From assembly GCA_963509715.1 (NCBI GenBank), contig CAUPCB010000002.1:49072-113071 (forward strand): a stretch of 64,000 bases of DNA, read 5' to 3'. Under the pieces are notes generated by a model. That model did no database searches. It worked only from the letters and a program-made list of their open reading frames with translations, and had not been told where the DNA came from. Source of the stretch: JABCPE02 sp963509715. GTDB lineage: Bacteria; Bacteroidota; Bacteroidia; Flavobacteriales; Weeksellaceae. Position numbers and translations under genes: made by a program. Below are positions 33,760 to 41,735 of the stretch, piece after piece. How positions within the stretch are numbered: position 1 is the stretch's first letter; each line of letters begins with the position of its first letter.

Positions 33760-34245
33760 ATGAAAACACTTTGGTTGACAGCATTTCTATTTCCTCTGTT
33801 TTTCTCTGCGCAAACAGAAGAAGACCTGTATACCGAGTTAAAACTAAATCTTCCGAAAACAAAGAATACCGCTAAAGAAGTGAGAGTGGAGCCAGATGAA
33901 ATATATTTGGATAAAAAAATGTGTTTTCTTTTAACTGTAAATGATGTGGATAATGAGGGTGAAGAAAAGCAAACAGAATATGGTCTGGTGCCTTATTCCT
34001 ATGAAATAAAATCCCTGAAAGGAGAACTTTTATTCTTTGGAGTGGCGAAAAAAGATGAAGCAGGAAACTGGAGAGGTATTGTAGATTTTAATATCATTGG
34101 TAAAAAAGCTTACAGAAACCCAAAAGTAACTGGAGCAACTCGTTTGATGGAAAACTTAGTAACCAATAATGTTTTTAATAAAGACTGCAGCGTGAATTTG
34201 GATAATTTGAAGCAGTTTTATGAAAAATCAAATCAAACTCGCTAG
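33760..34245 (+). CDS. Exported protein of unknown function
   Basis: 161 aa. A signal peptide (MKTLWLTAFLFPLFFSAQ, cleavage after SAQ or just before) is followed by a 143-residue mature part without a recognised domain. The single Cys pair in the mature part (MCFLLT; NKDCSV) could form a disulfide. It lies 13 bases after ddl in the same direction and 21 before another unknown, so cotranscription is likely, but its role cannot be inferred. Confidence 0.7.
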   Translation: MKTLWLTAFLFPLFFSAQTEEDLYTELKLNLPKTKNTAKEVRVEPDEIYLDKKMCFLLTVNDVDNEGEEKQTEYGLVPYSYEIKSLKGELLFFGVAKKDEAGNWRGIVDFNIIGKKAYRNPKVTGATRLMENLVTNNVFNKDCSVNLDNLKQFYEKSNQTR

Positions 34246-34266
34246 AAAACACTGAGGAAATAAGTA

Positions 34267-34560
34267 ATGATGATGGATAACGAAACGCAAAAGAGAGATG
34301 AAGCAAAAGAGAAGATAAAACGGCTTCTCTTTGAGCAGGATGCTGTGGAAAAACTTAGAAACTTAGCATTGCAGTTGTACGCAGAAGGGTTTTCAGAGAA
34401 GGAAATCTATCAAATATACCTAGAAAGTGATGTTGAATTACAGAACGATGGGACAGATGAGCACCTTATAGAGACTTTGGAAGAAGTGATGGATATGATG
34501 GTGGGTTGGTATCCGTGCAGAAATATTGATTTTGCTAATGAAAGCTATAAGAGGAAGTGA
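34267..34560 (+). CDS. Small acidic cytosolic protein of unknown function
   Basis: 97 aa; three consecutive possible starts (34267, 34270, 34276). No signal or membrane segment; predicted helical and acidic (EQDAVEKLRNLALQLYAEGFSEKEIYQIYLESD), with a Met/Glu-rich middle. I do not recognise the family. It lies between the exported unknown and coaD, 29 bases from the latter. Confidence 0.65.
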   Translation: MMMDNETQKRDEAKEKIKRLLFEQDAVEKLRNLALQLYAEGFSEKEIYQIYLESDVELQNDGTDEHLIETLEEVMDMMVGWYPCRNIDFANESYKRK

Positions 34561-34589
34561 ATAATATTTAAGAAAACTAAAAATAAACA

Positions 34590-35051
34590 ATGAAAACAGC
34601 GGTATTCCCTGGGTCTTTTGACCCTGTTACCTTGGGGCATTATGATATTGTAGAAAGGGCGACGAAACTTTTTGATAAAATCATCATCGCCATAGGGCAT
34701 AATGTACAGAAAAAATACATGTTTTCTCTGGAGCAGAGAAAAGAATTTTTGAGAAATACTTTTAAGGATTTTTCTAATGTGGAGATTGACTCTTTTGAGG
34801 GGCTTACGGTGGACTACTGCCGAAAGAGAAATGTGAATTTCATCATCAGAGGGCTGAGAAATCCTGCCGACTTTGAGTTTGAAAAGGCGATCGTGCATAT
34901 CAATAGGACACTTACTTTGGAGAACAAGATAGAAACGATTTTCCTGCTGACTTCTTCAGCTAAGTCGTTCATCAGCAGCAGCAGTGTCAGGGAGATTATT
35001 TCGCTAGGTGGCGACTATACTTTGTTCGTTCCAGATGCAGTGAGGGTGTAG
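34590..35051 (+). CDS. coaD: Phosphopantetheine adenylyltransferase
   Basis: 153 aa. AVFPGSFDPVTLGHYDIVERA contains the nucleotidyltransferase TxGH motif; NFIIRGLRNPADFEFE and SSAKSFISSSSVREI are family-specific. It carries out the penultimate step of coenzyme A synthesis. A weak terminator-like hairpin follows (35084-35106). Confidence 0.95.
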   Translation: MKTAVFPGSFDPVTLGHYDIVERATKLFDKIIIAIGHNVQKKYMFSLEQRKEFLRNTFKDFSNVEIDSFEGLTVDYCRKRNVNFIIRGLRNPADFEFEKAIVHINRTLTLENKIETIFLLTSSAKSFISSSSVREIISLGGDYTLFVPDAVRV

Positions 35052-35080
35052 GAAGAAGGTCGGTCATAGAAACTTGATTT

Positions 35081-35116
35081 TTGCCACACGGACTCGTTTT
35101 GTGTGGTTATTGTTTT
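35081..35116 (+). terminator. Weak hairpin, possible terminator after coaD
   Basis: Stem CCACAC (35084-35089) / GTGTGG (35101-35106), then TTATTGTTTTG. Short stem and broken T tract; attenuation rather than full termination is possible. Confidence 0.35.
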
Positions 35117-35137
35117 GAAAAAATAAAATGTTGATTT

Positions 35138-35773
35138 ATGTTGTATGAAAATTTTAATTTCGTAATTGAACTTTTGGGGCTGGTATCTTTCTCAATGTCT
35201 GGGGCTTTTGCAGCGATAGAGAAAAGATTAGACCCTTTCGGTGTGCTTATAGTGTCTTTCGTTACTTCCTTTGGTGGAGGGACTTTGCGGGATTTACTGC
35301 TGGAAGTTCCTGTCTTCTGGATGAAAGATATGTTCAGTTGCACGGTGGTTTTTTTAGCGAGTATCTTTGCGATGCTGGTAAAGGTTTTTGAGAAAAAATT
35401 CGAAACACCGTTGTTCATTTTTGACAGCTTTGGGCTTGGGCTTTTTACTATTATGGGGATTCAGAAAGGGCTGAATGCGGAGCATGGAATGATTATTTCT
35501 CTCACTTTGGGGGTTATCACAGGTTGTTTTGGTGGGATTTTTAGAGATATTTTGCTCAATAGAATTCCTTTGGTTTTGAGAAAAGAAATCTACGCTACGG
35601 CGTGTATTGTGGGCGGAGTTTTGTTTTTGGTGTTGTATAGATACACTTCCATGCCGTATATTATGGTGCATGTTTCTACTATTTTGCTGATTGTAGCGGT
35701 GAGAACTCTCGCGGTGAGATATCAGTGGGAAATGCCTAAATTCTACTTGTCCAAAGAAGAAAGAAAAGAATAA
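35138..35773 (+). CDS. TRIC-type (UPF0126) cation channel family membrane protein
   Basis: 211 aa, six to seven membrane helices in two similar halves. SGAFAAIEKRLDPFGVLIVSFVTSFGGGTLRDLLLEVPVFWM and GVITGCFGGIFRDILLNRIPLVLR are the duplicated GGGxxRD/GGxxRD signatures of the prokaryotic TRIC fold. Homologues form monovalent cation-permeable pores; the physiological ion or a glycine-transport role is not clear from sequence. It precedes tatD by 11 bases. Confidence 0.9.
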   Translation: MLYENFNFVIELLGLVSFSMSGAFAAIEKRLDPFGVLIVSFVTSFGGGTLRDLLLEVPVFWMKDMFSCTVVFLASIFAMLVKVFEKKFETPLFIFDSFGLGLFTIMGIQKGLNAEHGMIISLTLGVITGCFGGIFRDILLNRIPLVLRKEIYATACIVGGVLFLVLYRYTSMPYIMVHVSTILLIVAVRTLAVRYQWEMPKFYLSKEERKE

Positions 35774-35784
35774 AAAAGAGCTGT

Positions 35785-36414
35785 ATGTTTTTTGATTTCC
35801 ATCATCATTTTTGTGGGAGAGAATGTGGAATTTATAACTTGGATTTCACGGAAGAAATTCCAGAAAATTATTTTTCGGTAGGACTTCACCCAAATAAAAT
35901 TGATGAAAATTACAGACAGAATTTAGATAAAATAAAAGAAATATCCCAGCACCCAAACTGCCTTGCGATAGGCGAATGCGGGCTGGATGGGCTGGTCTCG
36001 GCAGATGAGAGTTTGCAGGAACAAATCTTTGAACAGCAGATTCTCTGGGCGAATGAAATCCAAAAACCCGTAGTGGTGCATTGTGTTCGGCGTTTTTCTC
36101 AGTTGCTGAGGTTTCAGAAAATCGCAAAAGTGCCGCTCATAGTGCATGGATATAATAAGAAAAAGGAAACCGCCGAAGAGCTTTTGAGCAAAGGCCTTTA
36201 TTTGTCTTTTGGGAAAGCACTGCTTTATAACTTATCTTTGCAGGAAACAGCGCGGGACATTCCTTTGGATAGGATTTTTTTGGAAACGGATACAGCAGAA
36301 GAGCCTATTGATGAGGTTTATCTGAAACTTGCCGAAATCAAAGAAATACCGATAGAAGTCCTTAAAACCGAGATTTGTAAAAATGTACAGCAGGTTTTAA
36401 AATGTAAAATTTAA
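35785..36414 (+). CDS. TatD-family metal-dependent hydrolase
   Basis: 209 aa, about 50 residues shorter than E. coli TatD, a variant common in this phylum. Metal ligands are visible: FDFHHHF (HxH), GECGLDG, VVHCVRR, VHGYNK and LETDTAE. It is a cytosolic TIM-barrel with 3'-5' DNase or related phosphodiesterase activity in characterised relatives. In the ddl-trpS gene string. Confidence 0.82.
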   Translation: MFFDFHHHFCGRECGIYNLDFTEEIPENYFSVGLHPNKIDENYRQNLDKIKEISQHPNCLAIGECGLDGLVSADESLQEQIFEQQILWANEIQKPVVVHCVRRFSQLLRFQKIAKVPLIVHGYNKKKETAEELLSKGLYLSFGKALLYNLSLQETARDIPLDRIFLETDTAEEPIDEVYLKLAEIKEIPIEVLKTEICKNVQQVLKCKI

Positions 36415-36441
36415 TTTTGTTTAAAAATAAAAAATAAAATC

Positions 36442-37410
36442 ATGTCAAGAGTTCTTACAGGAATACAGGCTACAGGAACGCCGCATTTAGGGAATATTTT
36501 GGGGGCAATCGTTCCAGCCATAGAATTATCTAAAAAAACAGAGAACGAGTCTTTCTTGTTCATCGCTAATATGCACACTCTCACGCAGATAAAAGATGCT
36601 GAGGTGCTGAAAAAAAACACTTACGAAATCGCTGCGGCGTGGCTGGCTTTTGGGCTGGATACAGAGAAAACTTATTTCTACAGACAGAGTGACATTCCAG
36701 AAACCTGCGAACTCTCTTGGTATTTGTCTTGTTTTTTCCCTTACCAGAGGCTTACATTGGCTCACTCATTCAAGGATAAAGCAGATAGATTGGGAGATGT
36801 GAATGTAGGACTTTTTACCTATCCTATGCTTATGGCAGCGGATATTCTGCTCTACGATGCCGAGGTAGTTCCTGTGGGAAAAGACCAGCTTCAGCATTTG
36901 GAAATGGCGAGAGATGTAGGAGCGAGATTTAATAACCAAATGGGCGAGGTTTTCGTGCTGCCACAGGCAGAATTGCAGGAAAACACGAAATATGTGCCAG
37001 GGACAGACGGAAATAAAATGTCCAAATCAAGAGGAAATATTATCAATATATTCCTTCCAGAAAAGGAACTGAAAAAACAAGTAATGTCCATAGAAACAGA
37101 TTCTACACCGCTGGAAGAACCAAAAAATCCTGATACTTGTAAGGTCTTTACGATATATTCACTTATCGCGACAGAGGACAAAACCCAAGCGTTGAGAGAG
37201 AAATATCTTGCAGGAAACTTCGGGTACGGACACGCGAAAACAGAATTATTGAATTTGATTTTGGAAACTTATGCCAAGGAAAGAGAAATCTTTGCTTATT
37301 ATATGGACAATCTTCCTGAATTGGAGAAAAAACTACAAGAAGGAGCAGAGAAAACCAAAAAAGTAGCCCAAAAAACTCTCCAAAGAGTAAGAAAAAGCCT
37401 GGGAATGTAA
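36442..37410 (+). CDS. trpS: Tryptophanyl-tRNA synthetase
   Basis: 322 aa. Class I signatures are present: TGTPHLGNILGA (HIGH-like) and GTDGNKMSKSRGN (KMSKS), and GKDQLQHLEMARD is TrpRS-specific. It charges tRNA-Trp. Final gene of the rightward string; an intrinsic terminator follows. Confidence 0.96.
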   Translation: MSRVLTGIQATGTPHLGNILGAIVPAIELSKKTENESFLFIANMHTLTQIKDAEVLKKNTYEIAAAWLAFGLDTEKTYFYRQSDIPETCELSWYLSCFFPYQRLTLAHSFKDKADRLGDVNVGLFTYPMLMAADILLYDAEVVPVGKDQLQHLEMARDVGARFNNQMGEVFVLPQAELQENTKYVPGTDGNKMSKSRGNIINIFLPEKELKKQVMSIETDSTPLEEPKNPDTCKVFTIYSLIATEDKTQALREKYLAGNFGYGHAKTELLNLILETYAKEREIFAYYMDNLPELEKKLQEGAEKTKKVAQKTLQRVRKSLGM

Positions 37411-37418
37411 ATGAAATT

Positions 37419-37452
37419 AAAAGTCTTACTTTTGTGAAGTAAGGCTTTTATA
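37419..37452 (+). terminator. Bidirectional terminator between trpS and the microprotein pair
   Basis: Stem AAAAGTCTTACTT / AAGTAAGGCTTTT with one G-T pair, T-rich on both strands' 3' sides. Confidence 0.75.
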
Positions 37453-37470
37453 TTTGCTTTAAAATCTTCT

Positions 37471-37572
37471 TTACCAACCTTTTATACTACGACCAAAAGA
37501 CTCTGCGATTTCTCCAAGCGCCAAAAGCATTATGACAACATGCACAATAGTGTATCCAATTTTCTTTTTCAT
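37471..37572 (-). CDS. 33-aa membrane microprotein
   Basis: MKKKIGYTIVHVVIMLLALG is a basic start plus one membrane helix; the tail EIAESFGRSIKGW is polar and basic. It resembles the neighbouring microprotein: a helix, Gly-Glu, then Gly-(Arg/Lys)-x-Ile-x-x-Gly-aromatic at the end. The resemblance between two adjacent short ORFs argues that they are genes. They lie 27 bases apart with the trpS-side bidirectional terminator downstream. Function unknown. Confidence 0.5.
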   Translation of the reverse strand: MKKKIGYTIVHVVIMLLALGEIAESFGRSIKGW

Positions 37573-37599
37573 AAAATATAAATTTAAATAATTTTTTGT

Positions 37600-37755
37600 C
37601 TAAAACCCTATTCTTGCGATAGTTTTTCCTAAAACTTCTCCTTTTTCAAATATATAAAATAAAAGAAATAAGAAAGTGAGAATAGTTATTTTATTTACTG
37701 CACTTCTGAAATGTGTATCTTTCTTTTCCATTTTCATTATTAAGTTTTTTTTCAT
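37600..37755 (-). CDS. 51-aa (or 45-aa) membrane microprotein
   Basis: From ATG at 37755 the protein is 51 aa; a second in-frame ATG at 37737 gives 45 aa. A basic N-part (KMEKKDTHFRSAVNK) is followed by one membrane helix (ITILTFLFLLFYIF) and the tail EKGEVLGKTIARIGF, similar in pattern to the tail of the downstream 33-aa protein. I do not recognise the family. No clear -7 element is visible upstream. Confidence 0.5.
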   Translation of the reverse strand: MKKNLIMKMEKKDTHFRSAVNKITILTFLFLLFYIFEKGEVLGKTIARIGF

Positions 37756-37893
37756 GCAATTTCTATTGTAAAAACAAGATAAAATTTATTCTATGTCTTT
37801 AATTTTTTTAGTATTAAGGACTATTAAATCGAAATTTTCTAACGATTTTGTAAATTTAAACATAATTTAATAATATCCAAAACATTTTGTGCC
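37756..37893. other. AT-rich gene-free stretch
   Basis: Very AT-rich with no stable hairpin. It must contain the leftward promoter for the microproteins; nothing further can be supported. Confidence 0.4.
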
Positions 37894-37901
37894 TATCTTT
37901 G
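37894..37901 (+). promoter_or_regulatory. Putative -7 promoter element (TATCTTTG) of dusB
   Basis: TAnnTTTGC match ending only four bases before the ATG at 37906, so the RNA would start at or near the initiation codon (leaderless). Confidence 0.6.
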
Positions 37902-37905
37902 CAAC

Positions 37906-38889
37906 ATGTTGAAAATAGATAAAATAGAACTTCCTGATTTTCCATTGCTTTTGGCGCCGATGGAAGATGTTTCGGATCCGCCGTTTCGCCGTTTGTGCAA
38001 GATGCATGGGGCAGACCTGATGTATTCAGAATTTATCTCCTCCGAGGGGCTTATTCGTGATGCGATAAAGAGCAAAAAAAAGCTGGATATTTTTGATTAT
38101 GAAAGACCTGTGGGGATTCAGATTTTTGGGGGTGATGAGGAAGCGATGGCGATGTCTGCTAAGATAGTGGAAACGGTACAGCCAGATTTGGTGGATATCA
38201 ATTTTGGTTGTCCTGTGAAAAAGGTAGTCAGCAAAGGCGCTGGGGCAGGAGTTTTGAAAGATATTGATTTGATGGTAAAACTCACCAAAGCAGTGGTAAA
38301 TTCTACCGAACTGCCAGTTACGGTAAAAACTCGGTTGGGCTGGGATACAGAGAGCATCAATATAGAGGAAGTAGCGGAGAGATTGCAGGAAGTGGGCATA
38401 AAAGCCCTTACCATCCACGCCCGAACGAGAACACAGATGTATAAAGGAAAAGCCGACTGGGAGTACATTAGCAAAGTTAAAAACAATCCTAATATAGAAA
38501 TCCCGATTTTCGGAAATGGTGATATAGATTCGCCAGAAACAGCTCTAGAATACAGGGAGAAATACAATATTGACGGAATGATGATTGGGCGCGGGGCGAT
38601 AGGTTATCCATGGATTTTTAACGAGATAAAACATTTCTTCCAAACGGGAGAAAAACTACCGCCGCCTACAATAAAAGACAGGCTGGAAGCTGTAAGACAG
38701 CATGCAGAATGGTCAGCAGAATGGAAAGGTGAAAGAGCGGGACTGATAGAGATGAGGCAGCATTACAGCAATTATTTCCGAGGGATACCTCATTTTAAGG
38801 AATATAGAACCAAGTTCTTACAGGTTCTAACGATGCAGGAAATGGAGGCTGTTTTGGAGGAAATTTATACTCAGTTGGATAAGGAATAA
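37906..38889 (+). CDS. dusB: tRNA-dihydrouridine synthase, DusB type
   Basis: 327 aa. FPLLLAPMEDVSDPPFRRLC is the flavin-binding start; VDINFGCPVKKVVSKGAGAGVLKD carries the catalytic Cys, then VTVKTRLGW, TIHARTRTQMYKG and GNGDIDSPE. It reduces uridines in the tRNA D-loop using FMN. Promoter placement suggests a leaderless mRNA. It is followed after two bases by the ABC ATPase gene. Confidence 0.93.
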   Translation: MLKIDKIELPDFPLLLAPMEDVSDPPFRRLCKMHGADLMYSEFISSEGLIRDAIKSKKKLDIFDYERPVGIQIFGGDEEAMAMSAKIVETVQPDLVDINFGCPVKKVVSKGAGAGVLKDIDLMVKLTKAVVNSTELPVTVKTRLGWDTESINIEEVAERLQEVGIKALTIHARTRTQMYKGKADWEYISKVKNNPNIEIPIFGNGDIDSPETALEYREKYNIDGMMIGRGAIGYPWIFNEIKHFFQTGEKLPPPTIKDRLEAVRQHAEWSAEWKGERAGLIEMRQHYSNYFRGIPHFKEYRTKFLQVLTMQEMEAVLEEIYTQLDKE

Positions 38890-38891
38890 AC

Positions 38892-39620
38892 ATGCCTTTT
38901 TTAGAACTAAAAAACTTAACAATAGGCTACGGAGAGCCTTTCGTTTCGTCCATTGATGCAGAGCTTTTGCTTGGAGAGGTTTGTCTTTTGGTGGGGAATA
39001 ACGGCATTGGGAAAACTACCCTTATGAGGACTATTTTGGGGCAGATTCCACCAATGGAAGGGCAGATTTGGATTAAAGAAACTGAAATAAAATCGGTTTC
39101 TTCCGAGCAGATTCCCAAATGGATTTCTATGGTTTTTTCTAAAACTCAAGTTCCTGAAAATTACACAGTTATGGATTTGGTTTCGTTAGGGAAATACATT
39201 CATTATCCGTATTATTTTAAGCTAAATTCTGATGATTTGCAGGAAGTGGAGGAGATTATAGATAGTCTGAATTTGACTTCGTATAAGGATTTTCCGCTCA
39301 AAAAACTATCCGATGGAAATCTTCAGAAAGCATTTATAGGGAGGGCTTTGGCTCAGAATACGCCGATGATTATTTTGGATGAACCTACGACATATCTAGA
39401 TGAAGAAAATAAAATGATGATTCTAAATCTTTTGAAAAAATTAGCAAAAGAAAAAAATAAGGCTATTTTGTTTTCTTCGCATGACTGGCGTCTGGCAAAA
39501 GATTTTTCAGATAAAATCTGGTGGCTGAAAGACCATAGGCTAAAAATAGGCGAAATTCCCAAAAATGCCCTTTCGGCGGGGATGGACGCCATGGAAAAAG
39601 TTTTTTGGTTTGTAAAATAA
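38892..39620 (+). CDS. ABC transporter ATP-binding protein without a neighbouring permease
   Basis: 242 aa. Walker A VGNNGIGKTTLMR, Q-loop VFSKTQ, signature LSDGNLQKAFIGRAL (LSGGQ altered to LSDGN), Walker B MIILDEPTTYLDEENK and the H-loop His in LFSSHDWRL. It resembles FecE/BtuD-type iron-siderophore or cobalamin importers. No permease or binding protein is encoded nearby, so it must pair with components elsewhere. Cotranscribed with dusB. Confidence 0.85.
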   Translation: MPFLELKNLTIGYGEPFVSSIDAELLLGEVCLLVGNNGIGKTTLMRTILGQIPPMEGQIWIKETEIKSVSSEQIPKWISMVFSKTQVPENYTVMDLVSLGKYIHYPYYFKLNSDDLQEVEEIIDSLNLTSYKDFPLKKLSDGNLQKAFIGRALAQNTPMIILDEPTTYLDEENKMMILNLLKKLAKEKNKAILFSSHDWRLAKDFSDKIWWLKDHRLKIGEIPKNALSAGMDAMEKVFWFVK

Positions 39621-39629
39621 AAAATTGAC

Positions 39630-39637
39630 TAACTTTG
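39630..39637 (+). promoter_or_regulatory. Putative promoter (TTG-N17-TAACTTTG) of the K+ channel gene
   Basis: The -7 match has TTG at 39610-39612 (17-base spacing), inside the end of the ABC gene. Leader about 30 bases. Confidence 0.6.
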
Positions 39638-39671
39638 CCTCTTTCAATTTTAGATTTCAAAGGAATTTATC

Positions 39672-40505
39672 ATGCGTAGAGAACATAATCTCATTCCTGA
39701 AGAAGCGGAATGGAAGAAGAAAGTATTTAGAATAATATACTTTGCGGAGACACCCTTAGGGAAGTTGTTTGATGTAGTTTTGCTGGCGATGATAGTCCTC
39801 AGTGCCCTGATAGTCGTCATGGACAGTGTGGAGAATATTCGTTTTCATAAGACTTTCCTAGTCATTGAGTGGCTTATGAACATCATTTTTACGGCAGAAT
39901 ACATAGTTCGGATAATGGTTGTCAAAAACAAGAAAGACTATATATTCAGCATGATGGGGGTTATAGATTTTCTTTCTATCCTGCCGTTCTATATCGGTAT
40001 TTTTACTCCCGAGGCTAAATATCTTATGATTATCAGATTGTTCCGATTACTCAGGGTATTTAGGATTTTAAATATGATGGACTATATGGATGATGGGCAT
40101 TATATCTTGGAGTCACTCAGAAGCAGTTCTAGAAAAATTTATATTTTCCTGATGTTCATTACCATTATTGTGGTGGTTTTAGGAGCGCTTATGCATATCA
40201 TAGAGGGCGGGAAAAACGGCTTTCATAATATTCCTGTGAGTATCTACTGGGCGGTGGTCACCATCACTACGGTGGGGTATGGGGATATTTCTCCCGCTAC
40301 GCCGCTGGGGAAACTGCTTTCAGTGGTTCTTATGCTCTGTGGTTATAGCATTATAGCTGTGCCGACTGGGATTGTTTCATCTCAGATGAGAGAATGTATG
40401 AACAAGGCAAAGAAACTGTGTGACTGCTGTGGAAATATTGATAATGATAGTGATGCTAGATATTGTAAGCAGTGCGGACATAAAATAGTAGAAGAATCTT
40501 CCTAA
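39672..40505 (+). CDS. Voltage-gated-type potassium channel with C-terminal zinc-ribbon-like tail
   Basis: 277 aa. Six membrane helices; the S4-like segment LMIIRLFRLLRVFRI has regularly spaced Arg, and the selectivity filter TITTVGYGDIS is followed by S6. After S6 comes a cytosolic tail with C-D-C-C and C-K-Q-C (about residues 249-271), a compact zinc-ribbon-like module. It conducts K+ across the inner membrane; the tail may act in assembly or gating. It has its own promoter and a terminator that includes the stop codon. Confidence 0.88.
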   Translation: MRREHNLIPEEAEWKKKVFRIIYFAETPLGKLFDVVLLAMIVLSALIVVMDSVENIRFHKTFLVIEWLMNIIFTAEYIVRIMVVKNKKDYIFSMMGVIDFLSILPFYIGIFTPEAKYLMIIRLFRLLRVFRILNMMDYMDDGHYILESLRSSSRKIYIFLMFITIIVVVLGALMHIIEGGKNGFHNIPVSIYWAVVTITTVGYGDISPATPLGKLLSVVLMLCGYSIIAVPTGIVSSQMRECMNKAKKLCDCCGNIDNDSDARYCKQCGHKIVEESS

Positions 40506-40526
40506 TTTAGGGAGATTTTTTTATTA
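40495..40526 (+). terminator. Intrinsic terminator overlapping the K+ channel stop codon
   Basis: Stem AATCTTCCTAA / TTAGGGAGATT (11 bp with one G-T) followed by TTTTTTA; the TAA stop (40503-40505) is in the 5' arm. Confidence 0.8.
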
Positions 40527-40662
40527 TAAAATCTGATTTTAGAATTTTGAATAAGGTTTTTTGAGGCTTGTGATTTTTTTCTTTTTTAAAGATTAAAAAC
40601 AACTAATGTTAAAGTTTTTGTAAAACTGCGATAGAAAGCATAAAAATACTTAATAAATTTCA

Positions 40663-40670
40663 TATATTTG
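40663..40670 (+). promoter_or_regulatory. Putative -7 promoter element (TATATTTG) of the mre operon
   Basis: TAnnTTTG match 26 bases before the mreB start. Confidence 0.65.
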
Positions 40671-40695
40671 TGCGAATTAAAAATAAAATAGATAA

Positions 40696-41721
40696 ATGGG
40701 ACTATTTAATGTATTCACGAAAGAGATAGCGATTGACTTAGGAACAGCTAATACCCTAATTATACATAACAACAAAATCGTAGTAGATCAGCCGTCTATC
40801 GTAGCGGTGGAGCGTAATACGGGGAAAATTATAGCAGTAGGAGACAGAGCAAAACACATGCAGGGGAAAACCCATGAGGAAATAAAGACAATCCGTCCTT
40901 TGAAAGATGGAGTTATCGCAGATTTCCAAGCTTCCGAAAGCATGATTAAGGAATTTATTAAACAAATTCCAGGAATCAAGGGAAGAGTTTTTCAGCCAGC
41001 TCTTAGAATTGTTGTTTGTATCCCTTCTGGGATTACAGAGGTGGAGATTAGAGCGGTTAAGGACTCTCTTCAGAAAGTTCATGCTAAGGAAATTAGACTT
41101 ATCTATGAACCAATGGCGGCTGCGATAGGTGTAGGAATAGATGTTCAGAAGCCAGAAGGAAACATGGTGATAGATATAGGAGGGGGAACTACAGAGATTG
41201 CAGTGATTGCACTTGGAGGAATCGTTTGTGATAAGTCTGTTAAAATTGCAGGAGATGTGTTTACAGATGATATAGCCTATTATCTAAGAACCAACCATAA
41301 CTTATACATCGGGGAAAAAACAGCAGAGAGAATAAAAATAGAAGTAGGTGCAGCGATGGAAGAACTAGATGTAGAAGTGGATGATATTTCTGTACAGGGT
41401 AGAGACCTTATCACAGGAAAACCAAAAGAAATTATGATAGGCTATAAGGAAGTTGCTATAGCATTAAATAACTCAATATCTAGAATAGAAGATGCGGTGA
41501 TGGAGACTCTTTCCATGACTCCGCCTGAACTTGCAGCAGATATTTGGAAAACAGGTATATATCTTGCAGGGGGAGGAGCGCTGTTGCGTGGTCTTAGCGA
41601 TAGAATACACAAAAAAACAGGGCTTCCTGTATTCGTAGCCGAAGATCCTTTGAGAGCCGTAGTAAGAGGAACAGGGATAGCACTGAAAAACATAGATAAG
41701 TTTAAGTTTTTGATTAGATAA
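40696..41721 (+). CDS. mreB: Rod-shape determining actin homologue MreB
   Basis: 341 aa. IAIDLGTANTLIIHNNKIVVDQPSIVA is the phosphate-1 region; VIDIGGGTTEIAVIALGGIV is phosphate-2, and AGGGALLRGLSDRIHKKTGLPV the adenosine motif. It forms membrane-associated filaments that organise the elongasome. First gene of mreB-mreC-mreD-pbp2-rodA. Confidence 0.97.
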   Translation: MGLFNVFTKEIAIDLGTANTLIIHNNKIVVDQPSIVAVERNTGKIIAVGDRAKHMQGKTHEEIKTIRPLKDGVIADFQASESMIKEFIKQIPGIKGRVFQPALRIVVCIPSGITEVEIRAVKDSLQKVHAKEIRLIYEPMAAAIGVGIDVQKPEGNMVIDIGGGTTEIAVIALGGIVCDKSVKIAGDVFTDDIAYYLRTNHNLYIGEKTAERIKIEVGAAMEELDVEVDDISVQGRDLITGKPKEIMIGYKEVAIALNNSISRIEDAVMETLSMTPPELAADIWKTGIYLAGGGALLRGLSDRIHKKTGLPVFVAEDPLRAVVRGTGIALKNIDKFKFLIR

Positions 41722-41735
41722 GTGCCTTAGTCAAG

